64,000 bases of DNA from Sphingobacterium sp. B16(2022) (lineage in GTDB: Bacteria > Bacteroidota > Bacteroidia > Sphingobacteriales > Sphingobacteriaceae). Position 1 is the stretch's first letter, and every line of letters begins with the position of its first letter. The position numbers and the translations under genes were made by a program. The DNA lies in the NCBI RefSeq assembly GCF_012030425.1, contig NZ_JAAUVN010000002.1:620001-684000 (forward strand). Reading direction: 5' to 3'. Shown here one piece after another: positions 8,379 to 16,081 of this stretch. The notes beneath the pieces were generated by a model. That model was not told where the DNA came from. It made no database searches and was given only the letters and a program-made list of their open reading frames with translations.

Positions 8379-9721
8379 TATTTGTGCAATTTGTGATTCT
8401 GTTGGCGATGATCTTAATCGGATCACGTATGAAAGGAATCGGTCTGGGTGTCATGGGAATGATCGGACTGTTTATCTTTGTGCTGTTTTTTAAAATGACA
8501 CCGGCGGATCCGCCCATATCGGTCTTACTGATTATCCTTGCTATTGTAACGACGGCAGCGACTCTTCAGGCCGCAGGTGGTTTGGATTATCTGGTGAGTA
8601 TAGCGGAACGTATAATCCGTAAGAATCCGAGTCAGATCACCTTTATTGCGCCATTTACGACCTATTTTCTTTGCTTGTTTGCAGGCACGGCTCATATTGT
8701 TTACTCGCTTTTGCCCATTATTGCAGAGGTTTCGGCCAAACAGCGTATTCGTCCGGAGAGACCGCTTTCGGTATCGGTCATTGCTTCGCATTTAGCCATT
8801 ACGGGCAGCCCGATGAGTGCTGCAAGTGCCTCTTTAGTTGCTATACTGGCTTATTCTTCGGCTTCTATCGATATCATGAAAATATGTATTCCAGCGGCAC
8901 TCTGTGGTATATTTGCCAGTATATTAGCGGTACGAAAGAAGGGATTGGAACTGGATAAAGATCCGATATTTCTGGAGAAAATGAAGGATCCGGAATTTGC
9001 GAGATCGATGGATCCTAGTCAGATGGAAAATGGAACTACCCAATACCAACCTGAGCCAGGGGCTAAAATTGCGGTTGCGATATTTGGATTTGCAATTCTG
9101 CTGATTATATTTTTTGGCGCTTTTCCTGCTTTTGTTCCTCATGTGGGTGGAGGTCCTAGTTTCAGTGTAAATGCAAATGGAACGATCAATCTAACCAGTT
9201 TGATCATTATGATCACCTTGTCGGCTTCAGCATTTATCATGCTGATAACAAAAACTTCTGCTGTAAAAGTCGCTAAGATGAGTTTATTTACATCGATGGC
9301 GACGGCTGTTGTTTCGGTGTTGGGTGTGGTATGGATGAGTGCTACTTTTATGCTGGCGAATGAGGCAGTTATTGAACATACTTTTAAGGATATTGTAACG
9401 GTATATCCCTGGACTTTTGCGATCGCTTTATTTTTGATGGGTGCTTTGACTTTTAGTCAGGCAGCGACAACAAGGACAATTATGCCAATGGGTTTGGCAC
9501 TGGGTATTACAAGTCCACATTTATTAGCGATGTTTCCGGCTGTAAATGGTGATTTTCTGCTTCCTGGTTACCCGACATTGGTCGCTGCAATAGATTTTGA
9601 TCGAACGGGAAGTACGAAAATTGGAAAATTTGTCGTTAACCATAGTTTTATGATTCCGGGTCTGGTTGCCATAGCAGTCACTATTTTTGTTGGTTTTATC
9701 TTAAGTGGTATACTGCTTTAG
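8375..9721 (+). CDS. dcuB: Dcu-type C4-dicarboxylate transporter
   Basis: Inner-membrane carrier of 448 aa with about 10-12 membrane segments, of the DcuA/DcuB family, which exchanges fumarate, malate or aspartate for succinate. Recognisable blocks are TAATLQAAGGLDYLV, the IRPERPLSVSVIASH loop, a hydrophilic central loop near 200-225, SQAATTRTIMP, and IDFDRTGSTKIGKFVVNHSF. I cannot separate DcuA from DcuB by eye. It is translationally coupled to aspA by a 4-nt overlap and ends the operon before a terminator at 9746. In this context it could bring in aspartate and carry away fumarate or succinate. Confidence 0.92.
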   Translation: MIFVQFVILLAMILIGSRMKGIGLGVMGMIGLFIFVLFFKMTPADPPISVLLIILAIVTTAATLQAAGGLDYLVSIAERIIRKNPSQITFIAPFTTYFLCLFAGTAHIVYSLLPIIAEVSAKQRIRPERPLSVSVIASHLAITGSPMSAASASLVAILAYSSASIDIMKICIPAALCGIFASILAVRKKGLELDKDPIFLEKMKDPEFARSMDPSQMENGTTQYQPEPGAKIAVAIFGFAILLIIFFGAFPAFVPHVGGGPSFSVNANGTINLTSLIIMITLSASAFIMLITKTSAVKVAKMSLFTSMATAVVSVLGVVWMSATFMLANEAVIEHTFKDIVTVYPWTFAIALFLMGALTFSQAATTRTIMPMGLALGITSPHLLAMFPAVNGDFLLPGYPTLVAAIDFDRTGSTKIGKFVVNHSFMIPGLVAIAVTIFVGFILSGILL

Positions 9722-9745
9722 CTAAAGGTTCTGAAAGTTTTTAAG

Positions 9746-9779
9746 AGACATCTTTTCCAGAAGAAAGGATGTCTTTTTG
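9746..9779 (+). terminator. Rho-independent terminator of asparagine operon
   Basis: Stem of 12 pairs with one G-T wobble (9746-9757 with 9763-9774), 5-nt loop, then TTTTT. It lies 25 nt after the carrier stop codon. Confidence 0.85.
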
Positions 9780-9795
9780 TATGTTACCTAACTGT

Positions 9796-10029
9796 TTAAT
9801 TTTTGCTGATAGACCATTTGTTCTTTAATACGATAAAATAATAAGCAAAACTGCCTAATACCGGGATGCTAAGAATTATGAAAAACCAGAGAAGGCGGTG
9901 TACGCCTGGTATTGTTCTATTTGTCGCGGCGTGAAATAAACAGTATAAATAAGCAAACAGCACCGGTAGGATGAATATACTAAGAGCAATTATCTCAGAA
10001 GTGCCAAGATTTATGAATAAGAGGTCCAT
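9796..10029 (-). CDS. Small PLDc_N-type membrane protein
   Basis: Protein of 77 aa with two membrane helices (about 10-33 and 46-68). The second helix and its approach, HRLLWFFIILSIPVLGSFAYYFIV, is typical of the phospholipase D nuclease N-terminal domain (PLDc_N), found as stand-alone small proteins in Bacteroidota. No catalytic part is attached. It sits alone on minus, downstream end facing the terminator of the asparagine operon. The function is unknown. Confidence 0.75.
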   Translation of the reverse strand: MDLLFINLGTSEIIALSIFILPVLFAYLYCLFHAATNRTIPGVHRLLWFFIILSIPVLGSFAYYFIVLKNKWSISKN

Positions 10030-10196
10030 ATATTTAAGTTTATATATTAATCATTTTGAAATTAATAGTTGAACTAAGGTAGTGATTTTTAATGAATTGA
10101 CAAAAAAGGCTGTCATAGTCTCTATAAGTTTTATCATTTAGGATAACTAAGGGTTGTGCCATAATGAAAATTATATAGTTTTTGTCCAATTATTAT

Positions 10197-10204
10197 TACA
10201 TTTG
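10197..10204 (+). promoter_or_regulatory. -7 box before PQQ-propeller gene
   Basis: TACATTTG is an exact TAnnTTTG -7 box, 80 nt before the ATG at 10285. No -33 element was found at 17-23 nt, so support is partial. Confidence 0.35.
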
Positions 10205-10284
10205 ATAGGTGCCAATGTTCTATTGGTACTATATAATGACCTAATAAATAATTGATTGACCAATTTTAAAACGCTGGAAACCGT

Positions 10285-11379
10285 ATGCCCCATTTAAAAA
10301 AATATTTTTACTATACTGTGTTTGCCTTCTTTTTTTTAGGTATGGTTGTGCAAGCACAACAGTTAGCTAGAACTGCCGACCGTCACAATTATACTTCCGG
10401 TGCATTGATTCAGGACAAGCTTCAGGTTAAGTGGCGTTTTCAAACCAAAGGGCAGGTTTATTCTTCTCCTGTTTTATATGCCGACAAAGTTATTATTGGA
10501 TCCTGTGACAGTAATCTTTATGCTCTAAATAAAGCTGATGGAAGCGTACTTTGGAAATATAAGACAGGTGGAGAGGTACGGGCTACTGCGGCGGTGGATC
10601 AACAGGTTGTTTATTTTTTAAGTGCTGATGGTCATTTTTATGCGCTAGATGTGCATACCGGAAAGCAATTGTGGACTTTTAAAACGGAAGGTGAAAAGAC
10701 TTATGATATCTGGGATTATTTTCAATCTTCGGCAGCTGTAGAGTCGGGAATCGTGTATTTTGGATCTGGAGATGGACATATTTATGCGCTTGATGCCAAA
10801 AATGGAAAAGAAATCTGGAAATATAAAACAGCAGGTATTGTACATGCTTCGCCTACTGTGACAGCCCATGAAATCTTGATCGGTAGTTTTGATGGTTATT
10901 TTTACTGTTTAGAGAAAAATGGTGATTTACGTTGGAAATTTAAAACGATTGGTGAGCACTATTTTCCGAAGGGAGAGGTGCAGTTTCATGCTGTTGCGGC
11001 GGATAGTTCTGTTTATTTTGGAGCCCGGGATTTTAATAGCTATGCTTTAAAAATTAAAGATGGTACTGGACATTGGGTTTACCATCAGCCCGGAAGCTGG
11101 ATCAGTGTACCTAGTCTTGCTGGAAAACAGCTGCTGCTGACTATGTCGGATTCTTATAGTGTGCTCGCTTTGGATAAGGTTTATGGAGGGAAACTTTATG
11201 AACCACGGATTCCATTAAACACGTTTAGCAGTGCTTCGATCACAGATTCTGCTGCTTATTTTGGTGCGTTGGATGGTGTGCTTTATAAGTTAGATCTTTC
11301 GAAAGGTACGGTTTCAAGTGTTTTTCAAACGACATCCAGTAAACTGAACCGGTCAAATTTTTTTGATGAAAAAAGATAA
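10285..11379 (+). CDS. PQQ-like beta-propeller protein, BamB-type (frameshifted)
   Basis: Exported protein with a signal peptide cleaved near VQAQ (25). It is built from PQQ-type propeller blades, each with a pattern like YALNKADGSVLWKYKTGGEV: blades are visible near residues 50-85, 87-125, 145-185, 188-225, 228-270 and later. This resembles BamB (YfgL) and PQQ-domain proteins, but no enzyme-specific residues can be assigned, so a scaffold or binding role is possible. The frame stops at 11379 shortly after a run of 7 T and 6 A, and the last blade is read in the next frame (11366-11533). The gene as given is therefore truncated by about 55 residues and may not form a closed propeller. Confidence 0.8.
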   Translation: MPHLKKYFYYTVFAFFFLGMVVQAQQLARTADRHNYTSGALIQDKLQVKWRFQTKGQVYSSPVLYADKVIIGSCDSNLYALNKADGSVLWKYKTGGEVRATAAVDQQVVYFLSADGHFYALDVHTGKQLWTFKTEGEKTYDIWDYFQSSAAVESGIVYFGSGDGHIYALDAKNGKEIWKYKTAGIVHASPTVTAHEILIGSFDGYFYCLEKNGDLRWKFKTIGEHYFPKGEVQFHAVAADSSVYFGARDFNSYALKIKDGTGHWVYHQPGSWISVPSLAGKQLLLTMSDSYSVLALDKVYGGKLYEPRIPLNTFSSASITDSAAYFGALDGVLYKLDLSKGTVSSVFQTTSSKLNRSNFFDEKR

Positions 11380-11533
11380 GTTACGAACTGGACTGGATGA
11401 AAAATATGCACATGATATCCATCAATTGTTTACGGGATACCTGCAGATGGGCAGTATTTTTTCTACGGTCTGGATTGATGGTCAATCATTGTATTTTGGT
11501 TCTGCAGATGGCGCTGTGTATGCACTTGAATAG
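11366..11533 (+). pseudogene. Frameshifted 3' end of PQQ-propeller gene
   Basis: This 55-codon frame is +1 to the gene before it and encodes the missing last blade: SIFSTVWIDGQSLYFGSADG followed by AVYALE and a stop. The same blade pattern (YFGSGDGHIYALD) occurs in the main frame, so the two parts belong to one gene. Removing a single A from the A6 run (11369-11374) or a T from the T7 run (11358-11364) would join them. Causes may be a true mutation, phase variation at the homopolymer, or a sequencing error. Confidence 0.85.
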
Positions 11534-11656
11534 GTTTGTAAGATATGTGATTTGTTTTTAGAGAAACTATTATGCTCCTTGTTTGTTTAAAAATTGCGAG
11601 CAATGATGTCTTGAAGATACTTGTTTGCTTTTATTATTGATCATAACAGAACAGGC

Positions 11657-12430
11657 ATGGATATTTCTAAATTATTTGATTTAAGTGGTAAAACAGCTAT
11701 TATTACTGGCGGAGCAGCAGGCATAGGCAGGGCTTGTTGCCAGATGCTGGCTGCTTATGGCGCGTATGTCGTGGTCGCCGATTATAACTTTTCTGCAGCG
11801 CAGCAAACAGCATCTGAAATTAATCAAGATGGTGGAAATGCACTTGCAATTGAATGTGATGTAACGAAGGATGAAGCGTTGGTTAATCTGGTGGATGCTG
11901 CCGTTTCAAAGTATGGTGGAATACATATTTTAGTAAATAATGTGGGTGGAGGTGGAGCAGGGAAAGAAAGTCCTGATCAGATCGCTGTTTCACAATTTGC
12001 CAAGGTATTTGAAATGAATGTTTTTAGTATGTGGCGGCTATGTCAATTGGTAGCGCCCCATATGAAATCGGCAGGTTATGGGAGCATAATCAACATGTCA
12101 TCTATGGCTTCTATCAATACTAGTCCTGCAATTAGTGCTTACGCTTCTTCTAAGGCTGCAGTAAATCATATGACTAAAAATTTGGCATTCGATTACGGAC
12201 CGGAAATCCGCGTGAATGCGGTGGGTCCTGGAGCGGTTCGAACACATGCACTGGGTACAGTGTTAACGCCGGAAATAGAACGCAGTATGCTGAAGCATAC
12301 GCCCTTGCAACGCTTGGGGGAGCCAGAAGATATTGCTGGTGCGGTGCTTTATTTTGCGGCTCCGATTTCCAGCTGGACAAGCGGACAGGTACTGTTTGTA
12401 AATGGGGGCGGGGTGCAGACCTTGGATTAG
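11657..12430 (+). CDS. SDR oxidoreductase, 7-alpha-hydroxysteroid-dehydrogenase-like
   Basis: Classical short-chain dehydrogenase of 257 aa. It has the NAD(P) motif TGGAAGIG, the NNVGG stretch in place of NNAG, the catalytic Ser in INMSSMAS and the YASSK catalytic Tyr-Lys. The C-terminal half (ITPEIE-like LTPEIERSMLKHTPLQRLGEP, then SSWTSGQVLFVNGGGVQ) strongly recalls 7-alpha-hydroxysteroid dehydrogenase of Escherichia coli (HdhA), so oxidation of a hydroxyl on a ring substrate is plausible; the real substrate is unknown. The frame is open from 11621 but the ATG at 11657 gives the normal SDR N-terminus. The stop overlaps the convergent XRE regulator gene by 4 nt. Confidence 0.88.
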   Translation: MDISKLFDLSGKTAIITGGAAGIGRACCQMLAAYGAYVVVADYNFSAAQQTASEINQDGGNALAIECDVTKDEALVNLVDAAVSKYGGIHILVNNVGGGGAGKESPDQIAVSQFAKVFEMNVFSMWRLCQLVAPHMKSAGYGSIINMSSMASINTSPAISAYASSKAAVNHMTKNLAFDYGPEIRVNAVGPGAVRTHALGTVLTPEIERSMLKHTPLQRLGEPEDIAGAVLYFAAPISSWTSGQVLFVNGGGVQTLD

Positions 12431-13233
12431 GGTTTCTGAATAATCATTTTTTTTATGTCATCTAAACTTTGGAGTACTGTTGCAATAGTTGCTGTTGTTT
12501 CGGGCAATTCTGTTGTATGGTAACTATGAAACTCCCATATTTCTAAAATTTCTTCAAGTGGAACGGTATACAATTCGTAAATAGGATTTAAAGAACGACA
12601 CTGTAACATTCCGTCTTGAAGCAGCGTGATGGCTTTGAATATAATATCCTGCCCCTTTAAGACTACAAGCGCGAGTGATTCGGGTTTTATTTGGCTCCAG
12701 TCTTCAATAAATTTTCCTGTTATATCCATATTTTGAGGAAAGGGCAACATGGAGTCTCCAACTACAGGAAAGGTACGATAGGTTCGGTGCTTAGAAAGAT
12801 TGGGAATATGATATTTCGGTAGCTCTGAAATATAGTCCGGATCAGCATACCCTCCAGATACATAGCCAGCTCGTCCTTTTATGGGCACATAGTCAACATG
12901 TTCCTGATCGGATTTGTCAACACTGATGGCCAGAACTCTAAGATTTCCGCCTTTGATATAAATATCGTTCCCAGCTTCTAGATCGCGAATCTTTAACTCA
13001 CCTAGCTTACTGATGTCAACGGTCATTAAGGTATCTAAACTGATCTTAAAATAATTGGAGATGGATAACATAAAATGTGGTTCCATTGCTTTTGTTTTGC
13101 CAATTTCAATAAGTGCAAGTTTTACCCGTGTTACATTGATGGCTTCGGAGAGTACTGCCTGACTGACTTTTTTACGCTCCCGGAGGAACTTTAGGTTATT
13201 GGTAAAAAATATTTTTGGTTCTTTATTTTCCAT
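12427..13233 (-). CDS. XRE/S24 (LexA-like) transcriptional regulator
   Basis: Regulator of 268 aa. An HTH of XRE type fills residues 10-65 (LRERKKVSQAVLSEAINVTR). A LexA/CI-like S24 domain follows, with VVGDSML (Ser in the position of the catalytic serine) near 163-169 and a lysine in DIIFKAI near 207-213 that could be the general base. A tail of about 45 residues ends the protein. Such proteins in Bacteroidota are often host genes rather than phage repressors, and there are no phage genes here. The AAG/C cleavage site typical of self-cleaving repressors is not obvious. Three GAAACA half-sites upstream suggest self-repression. Confidence 0.88.
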   Translation of the reverse strand: MENKEPKIFFTNNLKFLRERKKVSQAVLSEAINVTRVKLALIEIGKTKAMEPHFMLSISNYFKISLDTLMTVDISKLGELKIRDLEAGNDIYIKGGNLRVLAISVDKSDQEHVDYVPIKGRAGYVSGGYADPDYISELPKYHIPNLSKHRTYRTFPVVGDSMLPFPQNMDITGKFIEDWSQIKPESLALVVLKGQDIIFKAITLLQDGMLQCRSLNPIYELYTVPLEEILEIWEFHSYHTTELPETTATIATVLQSLDDIKKMIIQKP

Positions 13234-13245
13234 TTGCTATTATTA

Positions 13246-13280
13246 GAAACATTGAATTGTTTCTATTGGAAACAAATGTA
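13246..13280 (-). promoter_or_regulatory. Promoter and operator of XRE/S24 gene
   Basis: Three alternating half-sites, GAAACA (13246-13251), TGTTTC (13258-13263) and GAAACA (13269-13274), form two overlapping perfect inverted repeats with 6- and 5-nt spacers. CAAATGTA (13273-13280) reads TACATTTG on minus, an exact -7 box, placing the transcript start near 13266, inside the repeats. This is the layout of an autoregulated repressor. Confidence 0.65.
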
Positions 13281-13426
13281 GTGTAAAGTATTGATTTTTT
13301 ATAGGGCATTATGGTGACACCTGACGATTTGGATTTATTTTTGTAAATAGAAAAATTACGCAAAGTTGATCGGAAGTTAGTTAGTTCCTGTAAGATATAG
13401 AATAATGAGTTGCAAACTTTGTTAAA

Positions 13427-14884
13427 TTGATTGAGGTGAACAAGTTGAAAAACATAACGTATGCCATCGTGGATATTGAAACTACGGGTGGAAATGCCCG
13501 GGGCAGCCGTATGACAGAAATTGCGATTGTGATTCATGACGGAGAGAAAGTCATTGATCGATGGGAATCGTTGATTAATCCGGAACAGCATATTCCATTG
13601 GCTATTTTTGCACTGACGGGAATTGATAACGAGCTGGTGGCAGATGCGCCTGTATTTGGTGATATTGCGCAAAAGGTTTTCGATATGCTGGATGGGCGTA
13701 TTTTTGTTGCTCATAATGTCAACTTTGATTATTCATTTATTCGTCATCAACTGGAAGAACAGGGGTATAAATGGACGGCACGAAAACTATGTACAGTACG
13801 ACTGAGCCGTAAAATAAAACCGGGTTTTCGATCTTACAGTTTAGGAAAGCTTTGCGACAGTTTAGCTATTCCTATTTCAAATCGTCATCGTGCCGGCGGA
13901 GATGCAGAAGCAACGGCCATATTGTTTTCTTCTTTACTGCAGTGGGATACTGAAGGTGTGGTGGATGAAATGCTGAAGAAAGCGGCTCCGGATCAACGAC
14001 TCCCGCCTAATTTGGCACCAGAGGATTTTGAAGCCTTACCGCAGCATCCGGGCGTCTATTATTTTATGAACCAATACGGAAAGGTTATCTATGTTGGAAA
14101 AGCCATAAACCTAAAGAAGCGTGTTGCATCTCATTTTACGGGACATAATATCAATAAACAAAGACAGCATTTTTTAAGGGAGATCTATCATATCACATTT
14201 GAGGTGTGCGCGACGGAACTCATGGCGCTATTACTGGAATGTACAGAAATAAAGAAACTATGGCCGGCCTATAATCGTGCATTGAAACGTTTTGAGCCTA
14301 AATTTGGTTTGTTTAAATATGAAGCACAGAATGGCTATCTGTATCTTGCGGTCGGTAAATTGAAAAAGCACTGTCAATGTATTCAGGTATTTAATCTGGA
14401 ATATGATGGGGTACAGGTCTTGCGGCAGTTGATGGTTAACTTTGAGCTCGATCATCGTATGTGTACATTTGGTGCTACAGAAATACCTTATGCAAGTAGG
14501 TGTTTTCCGGATGAACCGGATTTGCCGGAAGTTGAAAAACATAATGCGCAAGTGGAATTGGCTGTCGATCATCTTTTGGAGCAGCAACCTACCTTTGTAA
14601 TCGTTGATAAAGGAAGAACACCAGAGGAGAAAAGTTATGTCTGGGTAGAGCAAGGGAATTTTTATGCCATGGGCTATCTGGATGAATACGTACAATTCGA
14701 GTCGATGGAAGATATCCGTTCTAGTTTACAGCGATATCCCGGCAATCACTACATGATACAACTGATCAATGCCTATATGACGAAGTATCCAAGAAAGGTA
14801 ACTTATCTGAACGATTGTCAGAAAGCTGTCGTATTACCTGAATTAACTGGAGATTCGGATGAAGAATCTTTGATCTTGTTTTAA
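13427..14884 (+). CDS. DEDDh exonuclease fused to GIY-YIG nuclease
   Basis: Protein of about 485 aa. The N-terminal part is a DnaQ-type 3'-5' exonuclease with Exo I DIETTG (Asp16, Glu18), Exo II NFDYSF (Asp101) and Exo III HRAGGD (His154, Asp159). The second part, from about 205, is a GIY-YIG endonuclease of the UvrC/Cho kind: GVYYF (209-213), IYVGKA (221-226) and Arg232. The C-terminal 200 residues have no clear domain. The fusion is known from Bacteroidota and Actinobacteria and is thought to act in DNA repair. There is no ATG at the start: candidates are TTG 13427, GTG 13436 and TTG 13445, with an in-frame stop at 13406. A -7 box TATTTTTG lies at 13336-13343. Confidence 0.9.
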   Translation: MIEVNKLKNITYAIVDIETTGGNARGSRMTEIAIVIHDGEKVIDRWESLINPEQHIPLAIFALTGIDNELVADAPVFGDIAQKVFDMLDGRIFVAHNVNFDYSFIRHQLEEQGYKWTARKLCTVRLSRKIKPGFRSYSLGKLCDSLAIPISNRHRAGGDAEATAILFSSLLQWDTEGVVDEMLKKAAPDQRLPPNLAPEDFEALPQHPGVYYFMNQYGKVIYVGKAINLKKRVASHFTGHNINKQRQHFLREIYHITFEVCATELMALLLECTEIKKLWPAYNRALKRFEPKFGLFKYEAQNGYLYLAVGKLKKHCQCIQVFNLEYDGVQVLRQLMVNFELDHRMCTFGATEIPYASRCFPDEPDLPEVEKHNAQVELAVDHLLEQQPTFVIVDKGRTPEEKSYVWVEQGNFYAMGYLDEYVQFESMEDIRSSLQRYPGNHYMIQLINAYMTKYPRKVTYLNDCQKAVVLPELTGDSDEESLILF

Positions 14885-14921
14885 GTATCCTTATTATTGA
14901 ATTAAAATAAAAAATAAACGA

Positions 14922-15344
14922 ATGGAGTTTATACTTTCAAAAATAAATATTGTTGTTTTCTTGTTTCTTGCCGTGATGCATATGTATTGGGTATGCAATG
15001 GACAGTTAGGAATTGCGGCCACGATCCCGACAAAGTTGAATGGGAAGAGAGTTTTTACCCCCAGTCGGTTTGGAACCTTTATCGTCGCTGTTGGGTTGTT
15101 CCTGTTTGCGGTGCTCAATATGGTTTTTGATGGTCTTGTTCAGGTACCAATAGCACCCTCCTATGTTGTTTATGGTATGTGGACTATTGCTGTTATATTT
15201 CTACTTCGATTTATAGGGGATTTTAAATACGTCGGCATTAGTAAAAGATTTCGAAAATCTGTTTTTGCTAAGAAAGACACTTATTTCTTTAATCCTTTAT
15301 GCTTTTTTCTATTTGTTTCCCATATTTTGCTTGTCATTGACTAG
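14922..15344 (+). CDS. DUF3995 family membrane protein
   Basis: Integral membrane protein of 140 aa with four helices (about 7-25, 50-70, 82-98, 120-138). The HMYW and cytoplasmic G-rich loop near 20-35, and the FVISKRF-like GISKRFRKS motif near 105-112, fit the DUF3995 family. It starts 37 nt after the nuclease gene on the same strand and may be transcribed with it. Function unknown. Confidence 0.75.
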   Translation: MEFILSKINIVVFLFLAVMHMYWVCNGQLGIAATIPTKLNGKRVFTPSRFGTFIVAVGLFLFAVLNMVFDGLVQVPIAPSYVVYGMWTIAVIFLLRFIGDFKYVGISKRFRKSVFAKKDTYFFNPLCFFLFVSHILLVID

Positions 15345-15461
15345 TACATGCTAGAAGTATTTGAGGTAAGGGATTCAATATTTGAGTAAAAGGGTTTGGG
15401 GATACTTTTGCAACGATATAAGTAAAGTGTCTGTTAGAATAGGTGTAGTCATTTTTATAAG

Positions 15462-15986
15462 ATGAAAGTGGATATTAAAATTAAAATCGCATCCGGAGCG
15501 GATCTGGATGGAATACTTGCGTTACAATTTGAAAACCAGCCTGCACAAGGTGGTACATTGTCAGGTGGACTTGGACGGGAACAAATTGTAGCCATGATGC
15601 AAGATATGCCTCAAGTAGTGGCTATCTCGGAAGATCAAGTTGTTGGATATTTATTATCTACATCTAAAATGGTCTATAAAAAGCATCCTGTACCGATTCT
15701 TGATGCTATGTTTAGTGCTTACAGTGGCGCTTTAGATTCGTACGTGTATGGTCCAATTTGTGTAAATCAGGATCTGCGCGGAAAAGGGGTGGCACAATTG
15801 ATGTTCAGCGAACTTATAAAGCAGGTGCCAAATCGAGAAGGGATTTTATTTATTAGAAGAGACAACATACCATCTTTACGTGCTCATGAAAAAATGGGTA
15901 TTGCAAAAGTTGGCAGTTTTGTATTTAGGGATACCGTTTTTGACGTACTTGCTTATTTGCCTGCAGCAGATGAGGATAAAAAATAG
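15462..15986 (+). CDS. GNAT family N-acetyltransferase
   Basis: Acetyl-CoA-dependent acyltransferase of 174 aa. The central GNAT motif A is visible as VYGPICVNQDLRGKGVAQLM (residues 95-114), where the RGKGVA loop binds acetyl-CoA. The end (LRAHEKMGIAKVGSF) is the usual motif B region. The N-terminus MKVDIKIKIASGADLDGILAL also fits. The acceptor substrate cannot be told. The gene stands between a DUF3995 gene and a strong terminator at 16013. Confidence 0.88.
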   Translation: MKVDIKIKIASGADLDGILALQFENQPAQGGTLSGGLGREQIVAMMQDMPQVVAISEDQVVGYLLSTSKMVYKKHPVPILDAMFSAYSGALDSYVYGPICVNQDLRGKGVAQLMFSELIKQVPNREGILFIRRDNIPSLRAHEKMGIAKVGSFVFRDTVFDVLAYLPAADEDKK

Positions 15987-16012
15987 AAGCTTAAGCTCAA
16001 AATAGATATTGA

Positions 16013-16053
16013 TTGCGACCAACTCGGAGAAACCAAGTTGGTCGTAATTTTTT
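16013..16053 (+). terminator. Terminator between GNAT and MscS genes
   Basis: Stem 16013-16024 with 16036-16047 (12 pairs, one wobble), 11-nt loop, followed by TTTTTT. It ends the GNAT transcript; the convergent mscS gene ends at 16082 and may use the same stem. Confidence 0.85.
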
Positions 16054-16081
16054 GGTGTAATTAACGTGTTTTGACGTACTT

